64,000 nucleotides of DNA from CAWIJK01 sp963836375 (GTDB taxonomy: Bacteria; Actinomycetota; Acidimicrobiia; Acidimicrobiales; RAAP-2): the NCBI GenBank assembly GCA_963836375.1, contig CAWIJK010000002.1:1-64000 (forward strand), read 5' to 3'. The notes beneath the pieces are model-generated. The model was not told the DNA's origin. It saw nothing but the letters and a program-made list of their open reading frames with translations, and did no database searches. The position numbers and the translations under genes were made by a program. Position 1 is the first letter of the stretch; each line of letters begins with the position of its first letter. This document shows, piece by piece, positions 9,517-16,736 of the stretch.

Positions 9517-10005
9517 GTGCCCGAACGCAGCCTGACGCACCTGGACCCGCTCGGCAGTGCCCGCATGGTGGACGTCACTCCGCGAGAACCGACTCACCGC
9601 CGGGCCCTGGCACGGTGCCGGGTGACGATGCTCCCCGAGACGACCACCAAGGTGGCGAACAACGCCATCACCAAGGGCGATGTGCTGGCGGCTGCCCGGA
9701 TCGCCGGGATCCAGGCGGCGAAGCGGACCGCGGAGCTGATCCCGATGTGTCATCCCGTTCTCGTCGGGTCCGTGGCCGTCAACTTCTCAATCGGCGACGA
9801 CTACGTCGAAGTTGAGGCCCAGGTTGAGACCGTGGACCGCACTGGGGTGGAGATGGAGGCGATGGCGGCCTGCACGGTCGCCGCCCTGACGGTCTACGAC
9901 ATGTGCAAGTCGGCGGATCGGACGATGACCATCGAGCAGGTTGCCCTCTGGGAGAAGTCGGGTGGCCGTTCTGGCCCATGGCGCCGTCCGACTCTCGGCG
10001 ACTAG
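9517..10005 (+). CDS. moaC: Cyclic pyranopterin monophosphate synthase MoaC
   Basis: MoaC converts the MoaA product 3',8-cyclo-GTP to cyclic pyranopterin monophosphate in molybdenum-cofactor synthesis. At 162 residues it is the usual length. All family blocks are visible: LTHLDPLGSARMVDVTP at the N-terminus, KGDVLAAARIAGIQAAKRT, ELIPMCHPVLVGSVAV with the active-site His, TGVEMEAMAACTVAALTVYD and the C-terminal KSGGRSG. The start is GTG 9517; TAGAAT at 9505-9510 stands 6 nt before it, the clearest leaderless promoter in the window. No other moa gene is in the window. Confidence 0.95.
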   Translation: MPERSLTHLDPLGSARMVDVTPREPTHRRALARCRVTMLPETTTKVANNAITKGDVLAAARIAGIQAAKRTAELIPMCHPVLVGSVAVNFSIGDDYVEVEAQVETVDRTGVEMEAMAACTVAALTVYDMCKSADRTMTIEQVALWEKSGGRSGPWRRPTLGD

Positions 10006-10019
10006 TGGGACCATCCGCC

Positions 10020-10036
10020 GCCTCCCGGCGGGAGGC
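10020..10036 (+). terminator. Hairpin downstream of moaC
   Basis: GCCTCCC, loop GGC, GGGAGGC: a perfect 7-bp GC stem starting 15 nt after the moaC stop, followed by CTCCCTTTAG. It probably separates moaC from the convergent repeat-protein gene. Confidence 0.45.
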
Positions 10037-10075
10037 TCCCTTTAGCTCGTACTATCGGTCGACGGCCCCACTCGA

Positions 10076-12217
10076 CTAGCGCTTTTTCGTACGTCCGGCG
10101 CGGGCGAAGAAGTCGGGCGTAATCAGCGGCTCTGTTCCAGACTCCGTCGGCTCGCCCGGTGCAGCGGTCTCCGTAAAGCCCGCCGCTGGCGGCGGGGCCT
10201 CTGCGCCGAGTGCCTCGTCCCCACCGAAGTCGGCGGGCGAGAACCCAGGCGGTGGCGGGGGCGTCTCGTGGGCGCCCAGAGCATGCTCGCCTGCGAAGTC
10301 GGTGGGCGAGAACCCAGGCGGGGGCGGGGGCGTGATGGGAGCGTTGATGTCTTCCGGTGGGACGGGCGTGATGTCGGTCAACACGTGATCCAGCCCGGAG
10401 TCACCCACTGGTGTCACCTCGGTCGAGGCCAGGCCCACAACGTCGGCGTTGGGGGCGAACCCCTGGGGGGGCGGCGGTGGGCCGGGAGGCGGACCACCGA
10501 TCGGGCTGTCCCCTGACAGGTCTTCGACCGAGAAGCCCGAGGGGGTGAGCGGTGGTGAAAGAGGTTGAGGAGGCGGACCACCGATCGGGCTGTCCCCCGA
10601 CAGGTCGTCCGCGGAGAAGCCCGAGGGCGGCGGTGGAACACCCATGGGGAGGTTCTCCGCGAAGTCCTGGCTGGCCAATCCGGGAGGAGGAGCGCCCAGT
10701 GGACTGCCGGCGGGGAGGTCGTTGGTCGCAGACCCAGATGGCCCGCCGAGCGCGTGATCGCCGGACAGGTCGTCGGCAGCGAAGCCCGGCGGCGGTGCCG
10801 GAGGAGTCTGTCCCCCCGATAGATCGCTCCCCGAGCCGCTGTCGGAGGTGAACCCTGAGGTTGGAGGGGGTGGCTCCCCCCCAACCGGGGGTGTTCCGAA
10901 TTCACTTGCCAGCAGACCATCCACGCCCTGTCCCTCGTCCGGGGGACTAGGTGGGGGTGGGGGTGGGATGAGACTGGCCCCTAGAGGCCGAGGCGGCATG
11001 GTTGTCCCGCCGATCATCCCGCTGAGCGGGTCACCGGGCGGCTGGGGGGGCGGGTCCGGCGGCAACAGTGTCGTTCCCGGCGGGGGCGGGGGAGGCGGTC
11101 CGCTGGATGGGCTGGATGGAGTGGTCGTCTCCGCCGGGTTGGACGGCGTATCGGTCGGCGACAAGGAGATCGGCTCCGCCTCCTCGCTCCCCGCAAGGGG
11201 TGGAACGTAGAAGAGTGGCTCAGGGACGTTGTGAGCCGAGGTTCCAGCGTGTTGACCGACAGCTCCGGGGCCGAACCCCGGCGGAGGCGGAGGCGGCGCG
11301 AGGTCCTCTGGGCCGAACCCCGGCGGAGGCGGAGGCGGCGCGAGGTCCTCTGGGCCGAACCCCGGCGGAGGCGGAGGCGGCGCGAGGTCCTCGGGGCCGA
11401 ACCCCGGTGGAGGTGGCGGTGGAGGTGGCGGCGCGAGGTCCTCGGGGCCGAACCCCGGTGGAGGTGGCGGAGGCGGACGGCGGAGGCGGGGCGGGAGGCG
11501 GAGGTCCTCGGGGCCGAACCCCGGTGGAGGTGGAGGGGAGGCGAGCGGCGCGAGGTCCTCGGGGCCGAACCCCGGTGGAGGTGGAGGCGGCGCGAGGTCC
11601 TCGGGGCCGAACCCCGGCGGAGGCGGAGGCGGCGCGAGGTCCTCGGGACCGAACCCCGTCGGAGGCGAAGGCGCGAGGTCCTCGGGGCCGAACCCCGGTG
11701 GAGGTGGCGGCGGTGGCGGCGGCGGCGGCGGCGGCGCGAGGTCCTCGGGGCCGAACCCCGGTGAAGGTGGCGGTGGCGGCGGAGGCGCGAGATCCTCGGG
11801 GCCGAACCCCGGTGGAGGTGGCGGCGGTGGCGGCGGCGGTGGCGGTGGCGGCGCGAGGTCCTCGGGGCCGAACCCCGGTGAAGGTGGCGGTGGCGGCGGA
11901 GGCGCGAGATCCTCGGGGCCGAACCCGGGCGGCGGGGTTGGAGTTGAGAGTCCTTCGGTAGCGAAACCGGGAGGTGGCGGTGGTGGGGCCGCGACGAGCT
12001 CGGCTGGCACCGCAGTCAGAGCCGGGGCCGTCGGGCCGGCCGGGAGGGCGCTCTTAAGCTGGGAGATCGCCTCATTGAGATCGAGCTGGTTCTTTTCGAC
12101 CTTCGCAAGTCGTTCGATAATCTCCTCCCATAGCCGGGCGGAGGAGAGTGCGACCGAGCGTACGAGGTCAGCCGTATCGTCGTCACCGAACGAGTCTTGT
12201 GGATGTTGCATGGTCAT
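10076..12217 (-). CDS. Polyproline repeat protein with GF-x-x-[ED]-D-L motifs next to the pilin gene
   Basis: I do not recognise a named family. The 713-residue protein starts at ATG 12217, with GGAGG seven bases upstream. Residues 10-60 form a likely coiled coil (LWEEIIERLAKVEKNQLDLN). Residues of about 85-350 hold 13 copies of GFGPEDLA, each separated by 5-14 prolines, plus one decayed copy. After a Ser/Thr/Pro stretch come about eight looser copies such as GFSADDLSGDSPIGG and GFSPTDFAGEHALG. The basic C-terminus is FFARAGRTKKR. There is no signal peptide or membrane helix. The long proline runs would need elongation factor P. It is divergent from the pilin gene across a 329-bp gap. A scaffold or clustering role at the pilus or pole is a guess from context and repeat style. 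Confidence 0.7.
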   Translation of the reverse strand: MTMQHPQDSFGDDDTADLVRSVALSSARLWEEIIERLAKVEKNQLDLNEAISQLKSALPAGPTAPALTAVPAELVAAPPPPPPGFATEGLSTPTPPPGFGPEDLAPPPPPPPSPGFGPEDLAPPPPPPPPPPPPPPGFGPEDLAPPPPPPPSPGFGPEDLAPPPPPPPPPPPPPGFGPEDLAPSPPTGFGPEDLAPPPPPPGFGPEDLAPPPPPPGFGPEDLAPLASPPPPPGFGPEDLRLPPRLRRPPPPPPPGFGPEDLAPPPPPPPPPGFGPEDLAPPPPPPGFGPEDLAPPPPPPGFGPEDLAPPPPPPGFGPGAVGQHAGTSAHNVPEPLFYVPPLAGSEEAEPISLSPTDTPSNPAETTTPSSPSSGPPPPPPPGTTLLPPDPPPQPPGDPLSGMIGGTTMPPRPLGASLIPPPPPPSPPDEGQGVDGLLASEFGTPPVGGEPPPPTSGFTSDSGSGSDLSGGQTPPAPPPGFAADDLSGDHALGGPSGSATNDLPAGSPLGAPPPGLASQDFAENLPMGVPPPPSGFSADDLSGDSPIGGPPPQPLSPPLTPSGFSVEDLSGDSPIGGPPPGPPPPPQGFAPNADVVGLASTEVTPVGDSGLDHVLTDITPVPPEDINAPITPPPPPGFSPTDFAGEHALGAHETPPPPPGFSPADFGGDEALGAEAPPPAAGFTETAAPGEPTESGTEPLITPDFFARAGRTKKR
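11268..11935 (-). repeat. In-frame tandem DNA repeats encoding GFGPEDLA-polyproline units
   Basis: About 13 imperfect units of 36-66 bp share the core GAGGTCCTCGGGGCCGAACC on the plus strand, followed by GGTGG/GGCGG triplets of varying number. Length differences between units are multiples of three, so the frame is kept. Neighbouring units are nearly identical, which suggests recent expansion by slippage or recombination. Confidence 0.85.
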
Positions 12218-12546
12218 TTGCTTTCCTCCCGGTCCCCCCGGCGCCTCGGGCACTGCAAATTGCCGACGTCGCCAACATTGGAACGTCCGTAGGCCACTGG
12301 ACATCACCCAAAGCTGAGAGCGTCAACCGAGCGTAGTTGACCTTGGGGCCGAAATCGAGAACCGTTCATCTGGAACCTGCAGGTGGCAAGACAGTTGCAA
12401 CTAAGTGTCAAATGGGTGGAACGCAGAAAAGGTGAAGATTTCTTGGCCAAAAGGCTTCAACCGGGGAGTATGTTTAGTCGTACGGGTTGGATGACCCGTA
12501 TTCATTGACGAGATACGGACACAGATCCGAGAGGGGGATTCCAACC
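12218..12546. other. Divergent promoter region between the repeat protein and the pilin
   Basis: This region has no gene. TATGTT at 12469-12474 is a good -10 for the pilin, although no clear -35 is seen. The expected transcription start falls at about 12481, exactly the first base of the perfect inverted repeat TACGGGT-TGGATG-ACCCGTA (12481-12500), so the pilin mRNA would begin with a stem-loop. A second inverted repeat, GTCAAC-N8-GTTGAC (12322-12341), lies about 105 bp upstream of the repeat-protein start and may be an operator. Confidence 0.4.
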
Positions 12547-13149
12547 ATGGAAACCACACGCAGTGCCGCGCTGTTGCGCATGGCACGATCGATCTTCGCC
12601 AGCCGGGCGGAGGGGGCCGAAGCCGAAGAGGGAGCCGAAGGAGGCTTCACCCTGATCGAGCTCATGGTCGTATTGCTGATCATGGCCATCCTGCTGGCCA
12701 TCGCCATCCCGACGTTCCTCGGGGTCAAGGGCGGGGCGCAGAACCGTGCGGTGCAGTCCGACCTCACGAATGCTGTCACGTCGGCCAAGGCCTACTACAC
12801 AAACTTGGGTAGTTATGGGACCGTGGCGACGACGGTGAGCACCGCCCTGCAGAAGCAGGAGCCGGAGCTCACCTTCACGACCGGGTCGGCCGTGAGCGGC
12901 ACCGCCCACAACGTCAGCCTGGCGGTCAGCGGTGACGGCTACATCCTCATCTTGGCTGGACAGTCCGGCAACCAGACGTGCTGGTACGTCGAGGACAATG
13001 AGGAATCGTCGCAGACCTCCGACGCCATGACCGGCGCCACGACCACCCAGGGCATTTCGTACGCCTCCTCGGCTGGTGTCACGTCAACGACCGGTTGCAG
13101 CGCTGGGAGCCCGGGCACCAACTGGCAGTCGTCGTACCCGCAAAGCTGA
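12547..13149 (+). CDS. Type IV pilin (major pilin candidate)
   Basis: This is a type IV prepilin. After a long 35-residue hydrophilic leader rich in Ala and Glu comes EGGFTLIELMVVLLIMAILL: cleavage by prepilin peptidase is expected after Gly, leaving N-terminal Phe with Glu at +5. The hydrophobic helix is followed by IAIPTFLGVKGGAQNRAVQS and a Thr/Ser-rich globular part. Two C-terminal-half cysteines (NQTCWYVEDN and TTGCSAG) could form the D-region disulphide. Length is 200 residues. ATG 12547 has GAGAGGGGG upstream; an in-frame ATG at 12487 lacks a ribosome site. The leader is unusually long (6-25 is typical). A strong hairpin follows the gene, so this is likely a highly expressed single-gene unit and the main pilus subunit. 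Confidence 0.9.
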   Translation: METTRSAALLRMARSIFASRAEGAEAEEGAEGGFTLIELMVVLLIMAILLAIAIPTFLGVKGGAQNRAVQSDLTNAVTSAKAYYTNLGSYGTVATTVSTALQKQEPELTFTTGSAVSGTAHNVSLAVSGDGYILILAGQSGNQTCWYVEDNEESSQTSDAMTGATTTQGISYASSAGVTSTTGCSAGSPGTNWQSSYPQS

Positions 13150-13210
13150 CCTGCGGGTTGCACGTAACGCGATGAACCCGGGCTCGGTGAGAGCCGAGCA
13201 GGGTGAGCAG

Positions 13211-13238
13211 GGGAGGCCCCGGGAGACCGGGGCCTCCC
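13211..13238 (+). terminator. Strong hairpin terminator after the pilin gene
   Basis: GGGAGGCCCCGG, loop GAGA, CCGGGGCCTCCC: a perfect 12-bp stem 61 nt after the pilin stop, followed by TTCGTGTC. It probably ends or attenuates the pilin transcript, and it argues that the next gene starts downstream of it. Confidence 0.65.
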
Positions 13239-13264
13239 TTCGTGTCGCAGGCGTTCCGACCTGG

Positions 13265-14527
13265 GTGGCGCCAGGAGTGGTGTGGCTTGCCAGTATCGCC
13301 CTGGCTGGAGTGAAAATTTACTCCAACTACTCCCGAGCGGCCGAGCTGCACCGATCTCAAGACTTCAACGACTTCGTGTGGACGGTATTGAACGCCAGAG
13401 CCGACCTAGGACATGCCGGCTTGGTCCACATGTATCAAGGGAACGGGTCGATCCTGGTCGCTCTTCCAGGCTTTTCCCTCCTTTTAGTCGGCTTGATCCG
13501 GGTGCTGACCCTCGTGGGGATCTCAGCACCTGGCGAAGGGCTGATTTGGCTCCACGGGGGGCACTACGCCGCCAACTACCTCGCTGGGAGGTCATGGTGG
13601 GTGGTGTACGGGTTCTCACTCGGAGTGTCGCTGGCTGCGCTTTTCCCGCTTGACGCGTTGGCTCGTCGCTGCGGAATCACCGGGCTTCGCCGCGGCGCAC
13701 TTCTCGTTGCCCTCGGAGTGTCGCTCTGGTCATTGGCCGTCCCCTGGGGTCACCCAGAAGACGGTCTGGCCATGGGCTTCTTGGCCTGGGCGGCACTGCG
13801 TGCTCTCGATGGCCGTTGGCGTCCGGCCGGATGGCTCCTCGGATTCGGAATAGCAGTCCAAACCCTAGCCGTGCTCGGCGCGCCGATCGTGTTCGCCATG
13901 GCCGGCGTCCGGCGCTGGCCCCGTCTCCTGGCTAGGGCAGTGATCCCCGGCTTGATCGCGATCGCCATTCCCCTCATCGGCGATCCGAGTGACACGCTGC
14001 GTCAGGTCGTGAAGCAGCCGACCTACCCGCTCAATCGGAATGCCCGGATTACGCCATGGCTGAGCGTCGTGCCTCACCCGCATGTCGGAATCGTCGATGC
14101 CGGCTGGCCCAGAACGGTCGCTGTTCTTTTGGCTTTCCTGCTTGCGCTGCTGGTGATCCGATGGTGGGGTCCCAGTGGCACCCTCACGCCGTCGGCGCTC
14201 ATTTGGACGATCGGCGTTTCGTTGTCCTTGCGCTGCGTTTTCGAGTCAGTAATGTTCAGTTACTACCTCATGCCCCCCCTACTCTTCTTCTTGGTGGCCG
14301 CGTTCCAACGATCGTGGTGGCGGGGGTTGACCGCCGCCGGGCTTGGTATCGGACTCGATCTTCTGATGCACGAGCACCTCGGAAGGTGGTCGTTCTGGTG
14401 GCTGATGGTGCTCGGGTTGGCTCTGCTCGTCGTCGTCGGATTTCCGGGCCGTTCAGATCTCGGCACAACGCCGCCCGCCCAACTCGACATCGATGCGGAG
14501 GGCCCTAGCATCGCGTCGGTCGGATGA
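13265..14527 (+). CDS. Polytopic membrane protein, paralogue of the next gene (GT-C-like)
   Basis: I do not recognise a named family. There are about ten membrane helices, beginning PGVVWLASIALAGVKIYSNY. Loops include DFNDFVWTVLNARADLG, MYQGNGSILVALPG, VPWGHPEDGLAMGF and VVKQPTYPLNRNARITPWL. The GHPED and VKQPT loops are shared with the following gene, so the two are paralogues. The many helices with conserved acidic residues in early loops resemble GT-C (for example GT87) lipid-linked sugar transferases; this is inference. GTG 13265 is preferred because a start at ATG 13172 would put a perfect 12-bp terminator hairpin inside the coding region. The stop overlaps the next ATG (ATGA, 14524-14527). 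Confidence 0.7.
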   Translation: MAPGVVWLASIALAGVKIYSNYSRAAELHRSQDFNDFVWTVLNARADLGHAGLVHMYQGNGSILVALPGFSLLLVGLIRVLTLVGISAPGEGLIWLHGGHYAANYLAGRSWWVVYGFSLGVSLAALFPLDALARRCGITGLRRGALLVALGVSLWSLAVPWGHPEDGLAMGFLAWAALRALDGRWRPAGWLLGFGIAVQTLAVLGAPIVFAMAGVRRWPRLLARAVIPGLIAIAIPLIGDPSDTLRQVVKQPTYPLNRNARITPWLSVVPHPHVGIVDAGWPRTVAVLLAFLLALLVIRWWGPSGTLTPSALIWTIGVSLSLRCVFESVMFSYYLMPPLLFFLVAAFQRSWWRGLTAAGLGIGLDLLMHEHLGRWSFWWLMVLGLALLVVVGFPGRSDLGTTPPAQLDIDAEGPSIASVG

Positions 14528-15849
14528 GCCGAACCGCCGAACCCACCGTCGATCCGTTGACGATCCCATCAACGAAGGCATCCTGGGCGCGGAAGTGGCC
14601 GCTGATCGCCGCCGCCGGCTTCGTCGCCGCCGGACTGCTCTATTCGTTCCTCTGGCCTGCCATCGTCGACCACAAATCGGGGTGGTTCCAGCCGATGGAC
14701 GCCTGGGGGACTTACCGGGCCGCCCACTGGGTGGCCTGGGGCGATGTGGGCGACCTGTACACCCCGGGCACTGGCTTCATCACGTTCCCCGGCATTGCCG
14801 TCCTGCTCGCACCCATCGCTTTCGTAACCGACCACCTGGGTCTCTCCGAATCCTTCCCACGTGCCATCGCGCACCCAACGGCTTGGTTCGCACTCGCCCC
14901 GGCCCTCGATCTGATTGGAGTGCTTCCCCTTTTCGCGTTCGACGCGATGGGAGAGTTCCTCGGCGCGACGCGGCGGATGAGATTCATCGGGTGCTGGGCC
15001 CAAGCCGTCGTACTGTTTCCGCTGGTGGTGGTGTGGGGTCACCCTGAAGACGCGGTTGCACTTGGACTCGCGACTTATGGCCTGATCGCTATCTGGAAGA
15101 AACGGTGGGCCCCTGGGGGGTGGCTCTTCGGAATGGCACTCCTCTTTCAGCCGGTCGTCGTCTTACTCTTCCCAGTTGCGCTGGCCTTTTATCCGACTAC
15201 CAGAAAACGTCTGGGCTACCTGATTCGTTCCGCTCTGCCTTCTACGGTGCTCCTGATCATCCCGTTCCTGCAATCCTGGGGAAATACGACGTACGCCCTG
15301 GTAAAGCAACCGACATTTCCCAATGTGAACCACCCGACGCCGCTGGTGTTCCTAGCGCCGGTCTTGGGCACCTACCGGGGGGTCAGCGAGCCGGTCATGG
15401 TCCACATAGGGGGGATAGACAGGTTCACTTCCAAAGTGCTGGGCGGGTCGGGAAAGGTTGTGGAGCCGGGTCCTGCACGACTCATCGCCTTAGGATTCGC
15501 CGTCCTGATTGGCCTGTGGATCTGGAAGCGTCACGCCACGTCGGCCCAGGCGTTGTGGTTCGGCGCGTTGGCACTCGGTGCATGGTGCTGTGTCGAACCC
15601 GTCATGACCCCCTACTACACTTGGCCGGTTCTTGCCCTCTGCATCGTCACGGCTGGTTTGGCATCACCACGCCGGTTTCTGATCACCGTCCTGGCGGCGA
15701 TCTTCGTCACGGTGTGGACCGAGTTTTCGTTCAGCCCTTGGATCTGGTGGACTCCGACCGTGCTGATGATCGGGGTGGCCCTGTACGGTGCACGCCCGAT
15801 CGCACTTAGCAGTTTGCCGCAGAGCCAGCCGGAGGCGGCGAGTTCGTAG
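14524..15849 (+). CDS. Polytopic membrane protein, paralogue of the preceding gene (GT-C-like)
   Basis: This 441-residue protein has about ten membrane helices. It shares with its neighbour the loops GHPEDAVALGLATYG and LVKQPTFPNVNHPTPLVFL, and LYTPGTGFITFPG matches MYQGNGSILVALPG there. It starts at ATG 14524 inside the stop of the previous gene, so the pair is co-translated. If these are GT-C transferases, the acceptor could be the pilin or another surface protein encoded nearby. Its 3' end overlaps the end of the convergent lipoprotein gene by 44 bp. Confidence 0.7.
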   Translation: MSRTAEPTVDPLTIPSTKASWARKWPLIAAAGFVAAGLLYSFLWPAIVDHKSGWFQPMDAWGTYRAAHWVAWGDVGDLYTPGTGFITFPGIAVLLAPIAFVTDHLGLSESFPRAIAHPTAWFALAPALDLIGVLPLFAFDAMGEFLGATRRMRFIGCWAQAVVLFPLVVVWGHPEDAVALGLATYGLIAIWKKRWAPGGWLFGMALLFQPVVVLLFPVALAFYPTTRKRLGYLIRSALPSTVLLIIPFLQSWGNTTYALVKQPTFPNVNHPTPLVFLAPVLGTYRGVSEPVMVHIGGIDRFTSKVLGGSGKVVEPGPARLIALGFAVLIGLWIWKRHATSAQALWFGALALGAWCCVEPVMTPYYTWPVLALCIVTAGLASPRRFLITVLAAIFVTVWTEFSFSPWIWWTPTVLMIGVALYGARPIALSSLPQSQPEAASS

Positions 15850-16117
15850 GATCGAAGGGGTCGCGAGTTGCCCCGCAGTCTGCGAGCGTCGTCGACGTGG
15901 TGGTGGTGGGCGTCGGACCGGTGGTGCTCGTGGTCGCCGGGGTGGAACTCGCCGTAAGTACCCCCGTGGCCCCCCCCTTGCCGGCGGCCCCTCCCGAGGT
16001 GGTGCAGGCGATCGTCGCCAGGCCGGCGAGCAGCATCGAGCCCACCACCAGCCCCAGTCGTCGACTGACCTGTGGTAGGCGGAACCTCGTGGCCGCCGTC
16101 GATGTGAGCCTGCTCAT
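15806..16117 (-). CDS. Small secreted or lipoprotein in the PilP position of the pilMNO operon
   Basis: This 103-residue protein has a single hydrophobic N-terminal segment (LGLVVGSMLLAGLATIAC). The Cys after ATIA could be a lipobox cysteine, though Thr at -3 is unusual. A Ser/Thr/Pro linker and a short tail DCGATRDPFDPTN with two more Cys follow. ATG 16117 is preceded by CGAGGAG. It is the last gene of the leftward pilMN-pilO operon, 28 nt after pilO. PilP lipoproteins normally occupy this place, and an RDPF motif is common near PilP-type domains, so a reduced PilP is possible; the beta-sandwich domain of PilP is missing. Confidence 0.6.
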   Translation of the reverse strand: MSRLTSTAATRFRLPQVSRRLGLVVGSMLLAGLATIACTTSGGAAGKGGATGVLTASSTPATTSTTGPTPTTTTSTTLADCGATRDPFDPTNSPPPAGSAANC

Positions 16118-16145
16118 GTGTACTCCTCGAAGACTTGTGCTGGCA

Positions 16146-16736
16146 TTACGTGGCGGGAGTGGTCGGCTTGGCCGACGTGTAGGCCGTGAGGGTAAAGGTG
16201 GCGGCGAGCGGGGTGCTTCGATTCGCCCCCAGGCCGCCGCCACTTATTGCAATCGAGTTGATCGTGGTGAGGCGGGGCAGTGCGTAGAGCCCCTTGATGA
16301 GGTTGAGGATCCCGTCATAGGTGCCAGTCACGTCCATCTGGACGGCGATGGTGGCGAAGGCCTGGCCGGTGCTTGTCGCCGGCTGGTTGGGCGAGAGCGT
16401 GGTTACCGTCACTCCGGCAGCTGTGGCCGCGTTCTGCAGTGCGGTTATGTAGTTGAATATATCGGCCGTGTTGGGCACAGAAGCCGAAAGCTGCTTCGCC
16501 ATCGCCTGGAGTGTGGGTGTGCTGAGGGCCTCTCGCCTAAGGGTGGCGACCTTCGCATTACCCTCGGCCACCTGGGTCTGTAGGGCCGCGTTGTGGGTAT
16601 TGAGTTTGGACAACTTGGATCCCTGCGGGAGAAAGAATGCGACCAACCAAATCAGCAAAACGACAAGGCCCACGGCGATTCCGATGAGGACAGTCCTGTT
16701 CCGCAGGACGTTCAATGAGTTGTTCTGGTCGCTCAT
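16146..16736 (-). CDS. pilO: Type IV pilus inner-membrane alignment protein PilO
   Basis: PilO pairs with PilN in the inner membrane to form the alignment complex of the pilus machine. The 196-residue protein has a short cytoplasmic N-terminus, one membrane helix (VLIGIAVGLVVLLIWLVAFF), a coiled coil up to about residue 80, then a ferredoxin-like periplasmic domain with VQMDVTGTYDGILNLIKGL and LPRLTTINSIAIS, typical of PilO. Its ATG overlaps the stop of the upstream pilM-pilN fusion (ATGA at 16736-16733), so both are made together. Confidence 0.85.
   Translation of the reverse strand: MSDQNNSLNVLRNRTVLIGIAVGLVVLLIWLVAFFLPQGSKLSKLNTHNAALQTQVAEGNAKVATLRREALSTPTLQAMAKQLSASVPNTADIFNYITALQNAATAAGVTVTTLSPNQPATSTGQAFATIAVQMDVTGTYDGILNLIKGLYALPRLTTINSIAISGGGLGANRSTPLAATFTLTAYTSAKPTTPAT

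Noticed and set aside
11268..11935. Repeats on the plus strand encoding an Arg/Glu-rich repeat protein
   Set aside because: This frame is the reverse strand of the polyproline gene, which has a proper ribosome site and start; the plus frame has neither.
12218..12546. Cyclic di-GMP riboswitch upstream of pilin
   Set aside because: A pilus locus made this worth looking for, but the conserved GEMM elements are absent.
13172..13264. N-terminal extension of the first GT-C-like membrane protein
   Set aside because: It would place a perfect 12-bp terminator hairpin in the coding sequence and adds only a low-complexity hydrophilic stretch.
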